Positions 1-7,174 of a stretch of 15,826 nt of DNA are shown one piece after another. The number at the start of each line of letters is the position of its first letter. The first letter of the stretch is position 1. The notes beneath the pieces were generated by a model. It did not search any database, was not told the DNA's origin, and worked only from the letters and a program-made list of their open reading frames with translations. The stretch spans positions 1 through 15,826 of the forward strand of contig SMXE01000037.1 in the NCBI GenBank assembly GCA_004357015.1, in the 5' to 3' direction. The position numbers and the translations under genes were made by a program. The stretch is from Caldithrix sp. (lineage in GTDB: Bacteria > Zhuqueibacterota > Zhuqueibacteria > Oceanimicrobiales > Oceanimicrobiaceae).

Positions 1-780
1 AAGCGCATCCAGCACGCCCTTTGAGTGGCCGTGAGCGGTATCGACCACAAGTACATCCACTCTTGCCTCTACCAGCGCGGCAGCTCTTTCGAGCACATCT
101 GCCGCAACACCTACTGCGGCGCCCGTGCGGAGCCTTCCCTGTTCATCTTTTGCCGCCGCCGGATAAAGGCGTTTTTTCTGAATGTCCTTTACCGTGATCA
201 AGCCCTTGAGATTCATTTGGCCATCGACGACCGGCAGCTTTTCAATGCGGTGCTTCTGCAGTATCTGCTCGGCTTCCTCAAGCGTCGTTCCTTCAGGCGT
301 GGTGATGAGATTCTCGCTGGTCATTACCTCCTTTATCCGGAGGTTGGTATCGATTTCAAATCTCAGATCGCGATTTGTGAGAATGCCGACAAGCTTGCTA
401 CCCTCCACAACCGGAATGCCGGAAATCTTGTACTGCTTCATCAAGGTCAGGGCGTCGCTGATCGGCCGGTCGCTGGTGAGTGTAATCGGGTTGTAAATCA
501 TGCCACTCTCGGATCGCTTTACCTTGTCAACTTCCCGCGCTTGCCTTTCGATGCTCATGTTCTTGTGAATGATTCCTATGCCGCCTTCGCGCGCGAGCGC
601 AATAGCAAGTTCTGATTCCGTGACCGTATCCATGGCCGCCGCCAGCAGCGGTATGGCCAGCGTAACGTTTCTCGTCAGCTTGCTTGCAGTGTCTGCGTCT
701 TTGGGCAAAATCTCGGAATAACCAGGAACGAGCAAGACATCGTCAAAGGTAAGAGCTTCACTTTTTATTTTCTGGGACAT
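1..780 (-). CDS. guaB: IMP dehydrogenase, 5' part (runs off the left edge)
   Basis: This gene encodes inosine-5'-monophosphate dehydrogenase, which oxidises IMP to XMP with NAD+ in the committed step of GMP synthesis in the cytosol. Only residues 1-260 of roughly 490 lie in the window; the reading frame is open to base 1. The N-terminus reads [20 protein letters not shown], the family hallmark, followed by AAMDTVTES and the start of the barrel. Two CBS domains (about residues 95-205) interrupt the barrel, with ISGIPVVEG and [10 protein letters not shown] motifs. The barrel then resumes with [13 protein letters not shown]. The catalytic cysteine loop lies outside the window. Two ATGs stand in tandem; the second, at 780, was chosen because GGAG sits 6 nt before it. 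The gene is separated from the upstream operon by a terminator and has its own promoter candidate, so it is probably an independent housekeeping unit. Confidence 0.97.
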   Translation of the reverse strand, partial: MSQKIKSEALTFDDVLLVPGYSEILPKDADTASKLTRNVTLAIPLLAAAMDTVTESELAIALAREGGIGIIHKNMSIERQAREVDKVKRSESGMIYNPITLTSDRPISDALTLMKQYKISGIPVVEGSKLVGILTNRDLRFEIDTNLRIKEVMTSENLITTPEGTTLEEAEQILQKHRIEKLPVVDGQMNLKGLITVKDIQKKRLYPAAAKDEQGRLRTGAAVGVAADVLERAAALVEARVDVLVVDTAHGHSKGVLDAL

Positions 781-802
781 CATCTTCTCCGTGGTTTTAT
801 CA

Positions 803-838
803 ATTGGGAATTTTAGCAAATCCCCTTCCCAAAAGCAA
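803..838 (-). promoter_or_regulatory. Sigma-70-type promoter candidate for guaB
   Basis: On the minus strand a -35-like TTGCTT (833-838) is followed after exactly 17 nt by a -10-like TAAAAT (810-815), which places a start near 803, about 23 nt before the guaB ATG. It lies just past the terminator of the preceding operon, where a new promoter is needed. The hexamers match the consensus only partly, and no purine-repressor-like operator was recognised. Confidence 0.45.
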
Positions 839-840
839 AT

Positions 841-876
841 AAAAAAAGCCAATCTCAAACGCGAGATTGGCTTTTT
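841..876. terminator. Rho-independent terminator between the hpt-like gene and guaB
   Basis: The perfect 9-bp stem GCCAATCTC (848-856) / GAGATTGGC (863-871) has a 6-nt loop. An A-run (841-847) on one side and a T-run (872-876) on the other extend the pairing. Read on the minus strand, the stem is followed by a T-tract, so it ends the transcript of the FtsZ/Hpt-like operon 29 nt after its last stop codon. The symmetry means it could also work on the plus strand. Confidence 0.9.
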
Positions 877-904
877 GGATTTCAGCACCGAAATGACTGT
901 AAAC

Positions 905-1522
905 TCAGAATAGCTCCAGCGTGTCATTCACTGAAGTTTCTTCGTCTTCGCCCGCAATCAGAAGAACCGCCTCAAACTCTTTGATGTCGAAAAGCAGCCT
1001 CGCTTGCGGGTTTTCCGGCTGCCCCACTTCCAATTCCTGTAGCAACCGGGCGCTGCCCGTCGGCGGCTCATCAAAATCCAGCTTCAGTTGTAGAGAACCC
1101 GAAAGGTCCCATTCGCGTGATAATTCCAAGGCGCAATCCTGAACCTTTTGCCTCCCCTTTTCCGCAATATCGCTGATGCGCTCAACTGTCATCTGACCCT
1201 CAATTGAATCTTCCAGTTCCGCAATCTTCTGGATGACAGAAATCCCCGCATATAGCCTGGCGATGAGATGAACGTCTGCAGATCTTCTCGAAGTGAAGAT
1301 TTGATCGAAAGTGGAGTGTATTTTAGCGGAGATATTCTCGACGCCGTCATACCCATGAATCATGGCAAGGTCACGCAGGCAGGCGGCAGTGTCTCGAATG
1401 AGTGCGATGTGTTCAAGGCAAGCAGGCGCGGTTTTTAGCCGTGCCAGGGAGGCTTTGATACGCAGTAGCCCCCGCATGATTTCACGAAAATAGTGGGTTT
1501 GTAATGTGTGCTCAGATGGCAT
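905..1522 (-). CDS. Degenerate Hpt-like (pseudo-phosphotransfer) protein
   Basis: This 205-aa cytosolic protein matches no family that I can name with certainty. Residues about 10-110 look like a CheA-P1/Hpt four-helix bundle. A first helix leads into the segment [15 protein letters not shown] (residues 47-61), which lines up with the classical HTLKGSAGMLGFDAI. In that alignment the phospho-accepting His becomes Ala47, while the following Leu, the small residue and the Gly are kept. A helix resembling the 'LIDLL..ALDAL' segment of CheA P1 follows ([16 protein letters not shown]). The C-terminal 85 residues are less clear and end in an acidic tail, ...DTLELF. The ATG at 1522 lies 23 nt after the ftsZ-like stop, with no strong Shine-Dalgarno, so translation may depend on the upstream gene. 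It is the last gene before the terminator. A receiver-docking role without phosphotransfer is inference. Confidence 0.6.
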   Translation of the reverse strand: MPSEHTLQTHYFREIMRGLLRIKASLARLKTAPACLEHIALIRDTAACLRDLAMIHGYDGVENISAKIHSTFDQIFTSRRSADVHLIARLYAGISVIQKIAELEDSIEGQMTVERISDIAEKGRQKVQDCALELSREWDLSGSLQLKLDFDEPPTGSARLLQELEVGQPENPQARLLFDIKEFEAVLLIAGEDEETSVNDTLELF

Positions 1523-1545
1523 TCTAAAGTAGCTGAACCGAATTC

Positions 1546-3279
1546 CTAAAAGAGCTTGTCGAAGTACTTGACGGCTTCCCGAACGTTGGAGAAGTTATCA
1601 TGCCCCTCTTTGCTCGATTCGGCATCCGACTGCTTCTTCCCTGCGGATTTGCCATTGCCTTTTTGGATGTCTTCAGGTCGGCCTTTTCCATCACCGGCGC
1701 CGTTCTTGTCTTCGATATCCCCCGACGCAGCCTCTTCCTCTTCGGCGTCTTCCGGGCCAACCGGATGGGTCAACAATTCAAGAATATTACTGAACTTGAG
1801 TTTGATCTCATCTGCCTTTTCTGCGGCGTCGCTGTCACTTCCCATCATGTCGTGAACGGTTTGCGGAATTTTCCGGAAGAGATCGATGAGACTCTCTGAC
1901 AACTCAAACTCGCCATTCACCGCGCATTCGGTAATATCCTCCACCAACTCAGCGAGTTCAGCGATTTTTGAATAGCCAAAAAGCTCAGCAGAACTGTAGA
2001 CGGAAGAACAAGCATTCTTGATTTCGCGCAGAAGCTTTTCGTTGCCTGCACGGTCGCCCAGCGCCAGTCCCTTCACAGCCTCTGCCAGAACTGCGAGATC
2101 CGCATCGGTTTCTTCCATGAAAATGTCTGAAAACACCTTTTTGCCGCTCTTGTGCCCGTTGGTCTGCACCATAGCCGGCTCAGAAGTCTCAACTTCCTTG
2201 GCAGGTTCGGTTCCCACGTTCGCGGGTTTGCGCTTTTGTTCGGGCACGTCCAGATCGGATTTGCGGATGGCCATCTCAATTTCGGATGCTGAGTGTTTGT
2301 GAGATTGCAGGCAGGTCACGATAAGCATAACACGGATGGTGCTGCCCATGGCCTCATCCAGCCGGGCGCCCCAGATGATCTTCGCGGAAGAATCCAGCCG
2401 GCTGGCCACTGTCTTCATGACTGTCTTGGCCGCTTTGAGGGAGAGTTCCTGACCCCCGGAAATGTTGATCAAGGCGCTTTTTGCACCTGTGATGTCGACG
2501 TCCAGAAGCGGATTTTGCAGCGCTTTCTCCGCCGCCTGCTCGGCGCCACCGTCTGTGTCGGTTTCGCCCAGGCCGATCATGGCGAGCCCGCCGTTCTGCA
2601 TGATGGTTCGGACGTCGGCAAAATCCAGATTGACCAGGCCTTTCTCGGTCACCAATTCTGTGATGCCTTTCACCGCGTTGACGAGAATTTCATCGGCAAC
2701 CTTGAAAGCCTCATTCAGGGGCATGTCGGGGACCAGGTCTAAAAGACGATCATTTTGTACCACGATGACAGTGTCGACGTGGTTCTGTAGTAGGGCCAGA
2801 CCTTTGCGTGCATTGTCCCAGCGCACGATACCCTCGTCGCTAAATGGCAGCGTCACAACTGCGATGGTCAAAGCGCCCACCTTTTTGGCCACTTCTGCGA
2901 TCACCGGCGCCGAGCCCGTGCCGGTGCCACCACCGAGACCGCACGTGATGAAGACCATGTCGCTGCCTGTCAGCTTGTCCTCGATTTCTTGCAGGCTTTC
3001 CTTTGCCGACTCCGTGCCTTTTTCCGGGTCACTGCCCGCGCCGAGCCCATTCGTGATGTTCTTCCCAATCAGCACCTTATGATCGGCTTTGGCGTACAGC
3101 AAGTCTTGCGCATCGGTGTTGATTGCGACAACTTCGACTTCTTTGGTGCCGACTTCCAGCAATCTGGTAACTGTGTTGTTGCCGGCGCCACCGGTACCAA
3201 CAATTCTGATGATGGTCTTGTGCGATCCTAATACGGCTTCAAGCTCTTTGTCCGTGTCCGACTGATACGATGATGACAT
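1546..3279 (-). CDS. FtsZ-family GTPase fused to a C-terminal Hpt-like domain lacking its histidine
   Basis: This is a 577-aa tubulin/FtsZ-family GTPase, much longer than typical FtsZ (about 380). The GTPase core (residues about 20-325) is intact: GTGGAGNN (28-35), GLGAGSDP, the tubulin signature GGGTGTG (116-122), and a T7 loop N217-L-D219-F-A-D222 that would complete the active site of the neighbouring subunit. Polymerisation is therefore plausible. Phrases such as ITCGLGGGTGTG, VVTLPF and AFKVADEILVNAVKGITEL resemble archaeal FtsZ more than bacterial FtsZ. After a linker, residues 383-503 read as a CheA-P1/Hpt bundle: LLREIKNA, then SSVYSSAELFG (425-435) where HTLKGSAGMLG is expected, then IAELAELVEDI and SLIDLFRKIPQTVHDMM. 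Ser425 takes the place of the phospho-His. An acidic, lysine-rich tail ends in REAVKYFDKLF; the usual FtsA/ZipA-binding tail is not seen. There is no dcw gene nearby, so this is probably a second, specialised FtsZ. Confidence 0.9.
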   Translation of the reverse strand: MSSSYQSDTDKELEAVLGSHKTIIRIVGTGGAGNNTVTRLLEVGTKEVEVVAINTDAQDLLYAKADHKVLIGKNITNGLGAGSDPEKGTESAKESLQEIEDKLTGSDMVFITCGLGGGTGTGSAPVIAEVAKKVGALTIAVVTLPFSDEGIVRWDNARKGLALLQNHVDTVIVVQNDRLLDLVPDMPLNEAFKVADEILVNAVKGITELVTEKGLVNLDFADVRTIMQNGGLAMIGLGETDTDGGAEQAAEKALQNPLLDVDITGAKSALINISGGQELSLKAAKTVMKTVASRLDSSAKIIWGARLDEAMGSTIRVMLIVTCLQSHKHSASEIEMAIRKSDLDVPEQKRKPANVGTEPAKEVETSEPAMVQTNGHKSGKKVFSDIFMEETDADLAVLAEAVKGLALGDRAGNEKLLREIKNACSSVYSSAELFGYSKIAELAELVEDITECAVNGEFELSESLIDLFRKIPQTVHDMMGSDSDAAEKADEIKLKFSNILELLTHPVGPEDAEEEEAASGDIEDKNGAGDGKGRPEDIQKGNGKSAGKKQSDAESSKEGHDNFSNVREAVKYFDKLF

Positions 3280-3319
3280 GTCTTCTCAACCTTCGCTTGT
3301 AAAACCAAACTCTGCGCAC

Positions 3320-5122
3320 TCACGCGAGTCCAACTGCACTGCCTGAGTAATTCTGAAGCCGGTGATGTGCAGAAGCTCCGCGCTGTACCCGCATATTCAG
3401 GTCATTGACAGAAGCCAGCACAGCCTGGAATTCTTCCCCGCTCGTTTCGTCGGGCGTCTCTAAACTTTCGAAATACCGAAAAGCATTCCTTATTAGTTTA
3501 TGTTCGACCGTTGAGAAGGAATAATTAGTGGCTAACATGTTTTTGATCAAATTCAGGACAACATTTGGCAACGCGCCCATCGGGTCAAGGTCGAGTTTCA
3601 GGGTTAGTCCGTAAAGGGCATTTGAAGCAAGTTCCAGGTCCTCGAGCGCAGTCTGGTTATTCTGCTGTTTTTCCAACGTTTGCAGTGCGTCTTCAATAAC
3701 GCTAAAGTAGAGCTCGGATTGCTGCCGGTAGATAGAAAAATTACCTTGGTGGACCGCGCGGATCACATGGGCGGCGACCGGCGCCGATTGCGCGCTGTCG
3801 GAATTGCTGCTGTTGGGCTTCTGGCCGTCTGACTCCGGTTTGTCTTTCTTGTCATCCGCGTCGTCTCCAACGCCCGCATCCTTGCCGTTGTCTTGCTTAG
3901 CTTGCTCGCGATTGATTTCAGAGATCAGTGTACGGATTTCATCGTCCTCTTCTCCAGGAATATTGAATGCATTCTCTGCCAATTCACTACCGTCTTCCTC
4001 GACGGGTAACGCAAATTCGTCGTGCGGATCAGATGGCTCTTCGGGATCAACTTCAATTTCCGGCTCCTCTTGCGGCTTCGCCAGCAGTTGTAAAATCTTC
4101 TCTGTGCTTTGCTTGACAGTGGCCGTATCCACATTCTCCGGATTTTCCAGAAGGCCTGCGAGAATGGCGCCTGTTTCAGCAGCCACCGCGTGGCCCACGG
4201 CATAATCTTCCAACTCTCGAACCTCGAGAACCGCTTTCCTTGCCTTTGACGTTATCTGCTCAAAAGCTTCGAACCCAAAAATTATCGCTGTCATAGTGAC
4301 CGATTCCAGCACCTCGGCAAATTTATTCAGATCTGTGGCACACATTTCAGACGGCGAAAGCCGAGCGACGAGATCGGTCATCGGCGCCATCAAATGCCTG
4401 ACTTTCTCACTAAAAACATCGATGACACTGGCAGGCTCTTCACTCATTTCGATCTTTGGCGTTTCAACTCCGACATCAGAAACCCTGGAACTACGCTTGT
4501 TGCTGATGTTGCCGTCTCCGGCAACGGCAGAGACATCCGGGTCTGCTCGCGTCTCCTGGACATCCTGTCGAGCCAGATCAGGCTCATCTGGCAAGCTTTT
4601 TTCACCAGCAAGGTCGAACTCTGCCCGATTGCTGCTGAACCGCTCGGAAGGCAGCTCCGGGCATTCCTGTGTATCGGTTGTTGGGGATTCGGCTTCGTCT
4701 GGCCCCACAGCCTTGACGGAGAGAAGCCGCCTCAACTCGGCTACAGCGCTTTCATCCTCGAACGCGAGCAAAGCGCTGTTTAAGACAGAATGCGCCAACC
4801 CCTCGATCTCAATTTTCATCCGTTCACCGTCGAGATGGGTCGTGTACAGATGCTGCGCGCCCTGAAACAGCTTGTCATTGAACTCGGCAAAGCCATCTAT
4901 TTCACCGAGGGATTCAAGCTCTTCAACCGCATCTTCAGCAGCCACCAGCTTGTCCATCAGGTTGCCGAGCAGCAGGTACTTTTGTTCCTCCCCTTTGCTG
5001 ACCTCGTTGAGCAGTGGCTCTAATTCTTGGTTGATGCAGCAAAAGAAATAGCTGCTCGGATGAAAAAACCGATTTATCAACTCCCGCTGAAACTCAACTT
5101 CCGTCAAAGGATTCTCGCTCAT
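3320..5122 (-). CDS. Large acidic protein with two degenerate Hpt-like domains
   Basis: I recognise no named family for this protein of about 600 aa. It is probably cytosolic, since no signal peptide or membrane segment is visible. The order is: a helical N-terminal region (1-135), an acidic Pro/Ser-rich linker (140-230), a helical domain (about 233-348), a second very acidic linker (350-450), and a helical C-terminal domain (about 452-560). Both later domains resemble Hpt/CheA-P1 bundles. ESVTMTAIIFGFEAF (273-287) aligns with HTLKGSAGMLGFDAI and puts Glu273 at the histidine position. NALYGLTLKLDLDPM (501-515) puts Asn501 there. Multi-Hpt proteins with acidic linkers recall ChpA/PilL, but no kinase domain follows. 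A TTG at 5164 would add 14 residues; the ATG at 5122 is preferred, with AGGGAG 11 nt upstream. The ftsZ-like gene begins 40 nt downstream. Confidence 0.6.
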   Translation of the reverse strand: MSENPLTEVEFQRELINRFFHPSSYFFCCINQELEPLLNEVSKGEEQKYLLLGNLMDKLVAAEDAVEELESLGEIDGFAEFNDKLFQGAQHLYTTHLDGERMKIEIEGLAHSVLNSALLAFEDESAVAELRRLLSVKAVGPDEAESPTTDTQECPELPSERFSSNRAEFDLAGEKSLPDEPDLARQDVQETRADPDVSAVAGDGNISNKRSSRVSDVGVETPKIEMSEEPASVIDVFSEKVRHLMAPMTDLVARLSPSEMCATDLNKFAEVLESVTMTAIIFGFEAFEQITSKARKAVLEVRELEDYAVGHAVAAETGAILAGLLENPENVDTATVKQSTEKILQLLAKPQEEPEIEVDPEEPSDPHDEFALPVEEDGSELAENAFNIPGEEDDEIRTLISEINREQAKQDNGKDAGVGDDADDKKDKPESDGQKPNSSNSDSAQSAPVAAHVIRAVHQGNFSIYRQQSELYFSVIEDALQTLEKQQNNQTALEDLELASNALYGLTLKLDLDPMGALPNVVLNLIKNMLATNYSFSTVEHKLIRNAFRYFESLETPDETSGEEFQAVLASVNDLNMRVQRGASAHHRLQNYSGSAVGLA

Positions 5123-5186
5123 TTGGAATATCGCTCCCTGACACCCGAACGGATGACAAAACAACTAAGCGCAGGTATTCATGCTA

Positions 5187-5876
5187 TTAGTTCTTGTAAG
5201 TATCATAAAGTTTTAGAATGGCCGGAATGTACCCACGCGTCTCCTCAAAGAGGACTTCATCGTTGCGTCCACTCGCAAGCCACCTTTCGGCACGGTCCGA
5301 GCCGCCGTTGTAAGCGGCAAGCCCACCGTCAATGTGGTATACTTCTATTAGCATGGACAGATAGCGGCACCCCATGCGGATGTTTCTTACCGGATCGAAC
5401 AGCACCTGTCGCGCATTGGTCCATTCGATACTTTCATGTTTGCTTAGAAACTTGCCCGTGCGCGGCATGAGTTGCATCAGTCCCAGAGCGCCCGCCGGCG
5501 AAACGACGTTCGGCCGCCATGTCCTTGCACTTTCATGTGTGATGGTCGCGCAGATCAAATTGACATCAAGGTTGTTGTACCGAATGCTCATCTCGTAAAT
5601 CACATTTGCAATGGCGTATTTATCTTCCTCGGAGAACTTTTTATTGTAGACGGACATGATCGAGATAACCTTGTTGATGGCACTCTGACGAAAGGCATCC
5701 ACCTCTACGATAGCCATCAAATCCAGAGTCTGCTCTTCGACATACAACAATCGCCGGATGTCCTCCTGAATGACCTTGAGATTGGCAGAAAAACTATTCA
5801 TTGAAAAAAACATGAGAGACATAAGAAGCATAAATGTCGACTTCTTCACAACATTGAAGAACATTACGGGAACCAA
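5187..5876 (-). CDS. Secreted lytic transglycosylase (SLT/Slt70-type catalytic domain)
   Basis: This 229-aa enzyme is predicted to cleave the MurNAc-GlcNAc bond of peptidoglycan outside the cytoplasmic membrane, forming 1,6-anhydro-MurNAc. The N-terminus has a Lys-containing start, a hydrophobic stretch (about 13-27) and a plausible cleavage site after FSA (29-31). The catalytic domain shows the family motifs in order: ITHES with catalytic Glu115, SPAGALGLMQLMP, NIRMGCRYLSML, LAAYNGG and ETRGYIPAILKLY. It is small, with no LysM or other wall-binding domain visible. The start is TTG at 5876: a strong AAAGGAGG lies 9 nt before it, whereas the first ATG (5864) would be 21 nt away. It sits between a single-domain response regulator and the pseudo-Hpt/FtsZ genes, which suggests wall remodelling coupled to this system. 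Confidence 0.92.
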   Translation of the reverse strand: MVPVMFFNVVKKSTFMLLMSLMFFSMNSFSANLKVIQEDIRRLLYVEEQTLDLMAIVEVDAFRQSAINKVISIMSVYNKKFSEEDKYAIANVIYEMSIRYNNLDVNLICATITHESARTWRPNVVSPAGALGLMQLMPRTGKFLSKHESIEWTNARQVLFDPVRNIRMGCRYLSMLIEVYHIDGGLAAYNGGSDRAERWLASGRNDEVLFEETRGYIPAILKLYDTYKN

Positions 5877-5908
5877 GTATGAAAACCTCCTTTCTATCTG
5901 TCCGTGTG

Positions 5909-6331
5909 CTATGAAGCATGTCTGGCAACCACGTTGGCATCAGACACACTTTGGGCACAATGAAGGTTCTGCCTTACCCGAAGTAAAGCATCTTCGACCG
6001 CAGACAATAGCCGTTCAATGTCAAGCGGTTTGGTCAGCCAAAAATCTATTCCCGTTTTCTTTCCGGCGGTGTAACTTTCCGGAGTGGTGTATGCCGTCAT
6101 GATGATCGATGCCGCACCAGAGTTCACCCGCTTTACCGCCGCGACTACCTGCAACCCTGAGAGATCAGGCAGCCGCAAGTCTGACACGACAATATCCACT
6201 TCCGGTCTTGCCGCAGCGATGCCTTCCCTGCCGTTATTGGCTGTGTCAACCGTATAGCCCTCGTAGGACAAAATTTCTACCAAACCTTCCCGGGTGTTTT
6301 GGTCGTCTTCGACCAGTAGGACGTGCGGCAA
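5909..6331 (-). CDS. Single-domain response regulator (REC only)
   Basis: This 140-aa CheY/Spo0F-like receiver has no output domain. It has all the phosphorylation residues: the acidic pair Asp9-Asp10, phospho-acceptor Asp51 in VVSDLRLPDLSG, Thr in IIMTAY, and Lys in WLTKPLD. After the fold ends, a 20-residue tail follows, without a recognisable motif. It probably acts by protein-protein contact, either as a relay step or as a binding partner for Hpt-like domains in the operon. The start is TTG at 6331, with AAAAGGA about 8 nt upstream; that ribosome site overlaps the stop of the parA-like gene, so translation is likely coupled. No ATG occurs near the fold's beginning, and the first strand (HVLLVEDD) starts at residue 3, which supports TTG. 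Confidence 0.93.
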   Translation of the reverse strand: MPHVLLVEDDQNTREGLVEILSYEGYTVDTANNGREGIAAARPEVDIVVSDLRLPDLSGLQVVAAVKRVNSGAASIIMTAYTTPESYTAGKKTGIDFWLTKPLDIERLLSAVEDALLRVRQNLHCAQSVSDANVVARHAS

Positions 6332-6346
6332 GTTAATTTCCTTTTC

Positions 6347-7156
6347 TCAGATTACTTTTACTTCTTGATTATCGTCCGCCACCGGCACGAAATTGCCATT
6401 CTCGCCCACAATTTCGCGCGCCAGCTCATAATAACTGGTGGCGCCCTTGCAGTTCCGGTCAAAACTCAAGACCGGCTGCCCGTGGTAAGGCACTTCGGCC
6501 AGTTTTATGTTGCGCGGAATCATGGTCTTGAACACCATGCCCTGCAGCGTGTAGCGGATCTTTTCGATCACAATCCTGGTGAGATTGGTGCGCAAGTCCA
6601 CCATCGTGAGCAAGAAGCCGCGATAGCGTAAATTCGGGTTGTTTTCGTTTTTGATGATCCTGGTCAGTTTCAGAAAACGGCCCAGCGCTTTCAGCGCGTA
6701 GTACTCGCACTGAATGGGCACGATGAGCGAATCCGCGGCAATCAATGCGTTGAACGTGAGATTGCCAAGCGACGGTGGACAGTCAATAAGAATAAAATCA
6801 TACATCTCCCGGATGCCGGCAAGTTCGTCTTTCAGCTTGATCTTTGAGGCCACGCCGATCAGCTTGCGCCGTTCGTTCTCATCTGACCATAAATTGGTGG
6901 GGATAAAATCAAAATTCTCGACCCCGGTCGGATGAACCGCCTCTTCGATCGGCAAGGCATCGAGAAATACGTCTAAAATGCCGGCTTTGATGTCGTAGCG
7001 CGTAAACCCGAAACTCGATGCAACACTGCCCTGCGGGTCGATATCAACCAGCAAGGTTCGATGCCCAAGCGACGCCAGGCTGGCGCCCAGATTAACCGAA
7101 GTGGTGGTTTTTCCCACTCCGCCCTTTTGACTGGCAATCGCAATAACTTCGCCCAT
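6347..7156 (-). CDS. ParA/Soj-family ATPase (no parB beside it)
   Basis: This 269-aa ATPase of the ParA/MinD superfamily carries the deviant Walker A KGGVGKTT (residues 11-18) with the signature lysine, then LLVDIDPQGS (A') and a Walker B-like FILIDCPPSLG. The downstream phrases LIVPIQCEYYAL and IPRNIKLAEVPYHGQPV are typical of chromosomal ParA/Soj. Such proteins form ATP-dependent dimers on the nucleoid and position DNA or protein cargo. No ParB gene or parS-like site is visible here, and the neighbours are signalling genes, so cargo positioning seems likelier than chromosome partition. The start is ATG at 7156, with GAGG 7 nt upstream; a TTG two codons earlier is the alternative. It starts 18 nt after the PATAN regulator's stop and its own stop abuts the next gene's ribosome site. 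Confidence 0.93.
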   Translation of the reverse strand: MGEVIAIASQKGGVGKTTTSVNLGASLASLGHRTLLVDIDPQGSVASSFGFTRYDIKAGILDVFLDALPIEEAVHPTGVENFDFIPTNLWSDENERRKLIGVASKIKLKDELAGIREMYDFILIDCPPSLGNLTFNALIAADSLIVPIQCEYYALKALGRFLKLTRIIKNENNPNLRYRGFLLTMVDLRTNLTRIVIEKIRYTLQGMVFKTMIPRNIKLAEVPYHGQPVLSFDRNCKGATSYYELAREIVGENGNFVPVADDNQEVKVI

Positions 7157-7174
7157 AATCAATCCTCTACCTTG

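Noticed and set aside
25..615. Long plus-strand frame of 196 codons
   Set aside because: It lies entirely opposite guaB, whose protein motifs are unmistakable, and its translation shows no family motif.
1524..1760. Basic 78-codon minus-strand frame
   Set aside because: It is a frame-shifted reading of the low-complexity acidic/Lys tail of the FtsZ-like gene.
2293..3082. Plus-strand frames of 149 and 206 codons
   Set aside because: Both are antisense to the conserved FtsZ GTPase core, and neither has protein motifs.
1546..3279. Calling the gene the canonical division ftsZ
   Set aside because: There is no ftsA, mur or other dcw gene beside it, no standard C-terminal tail, and an extra C-terminal domain.
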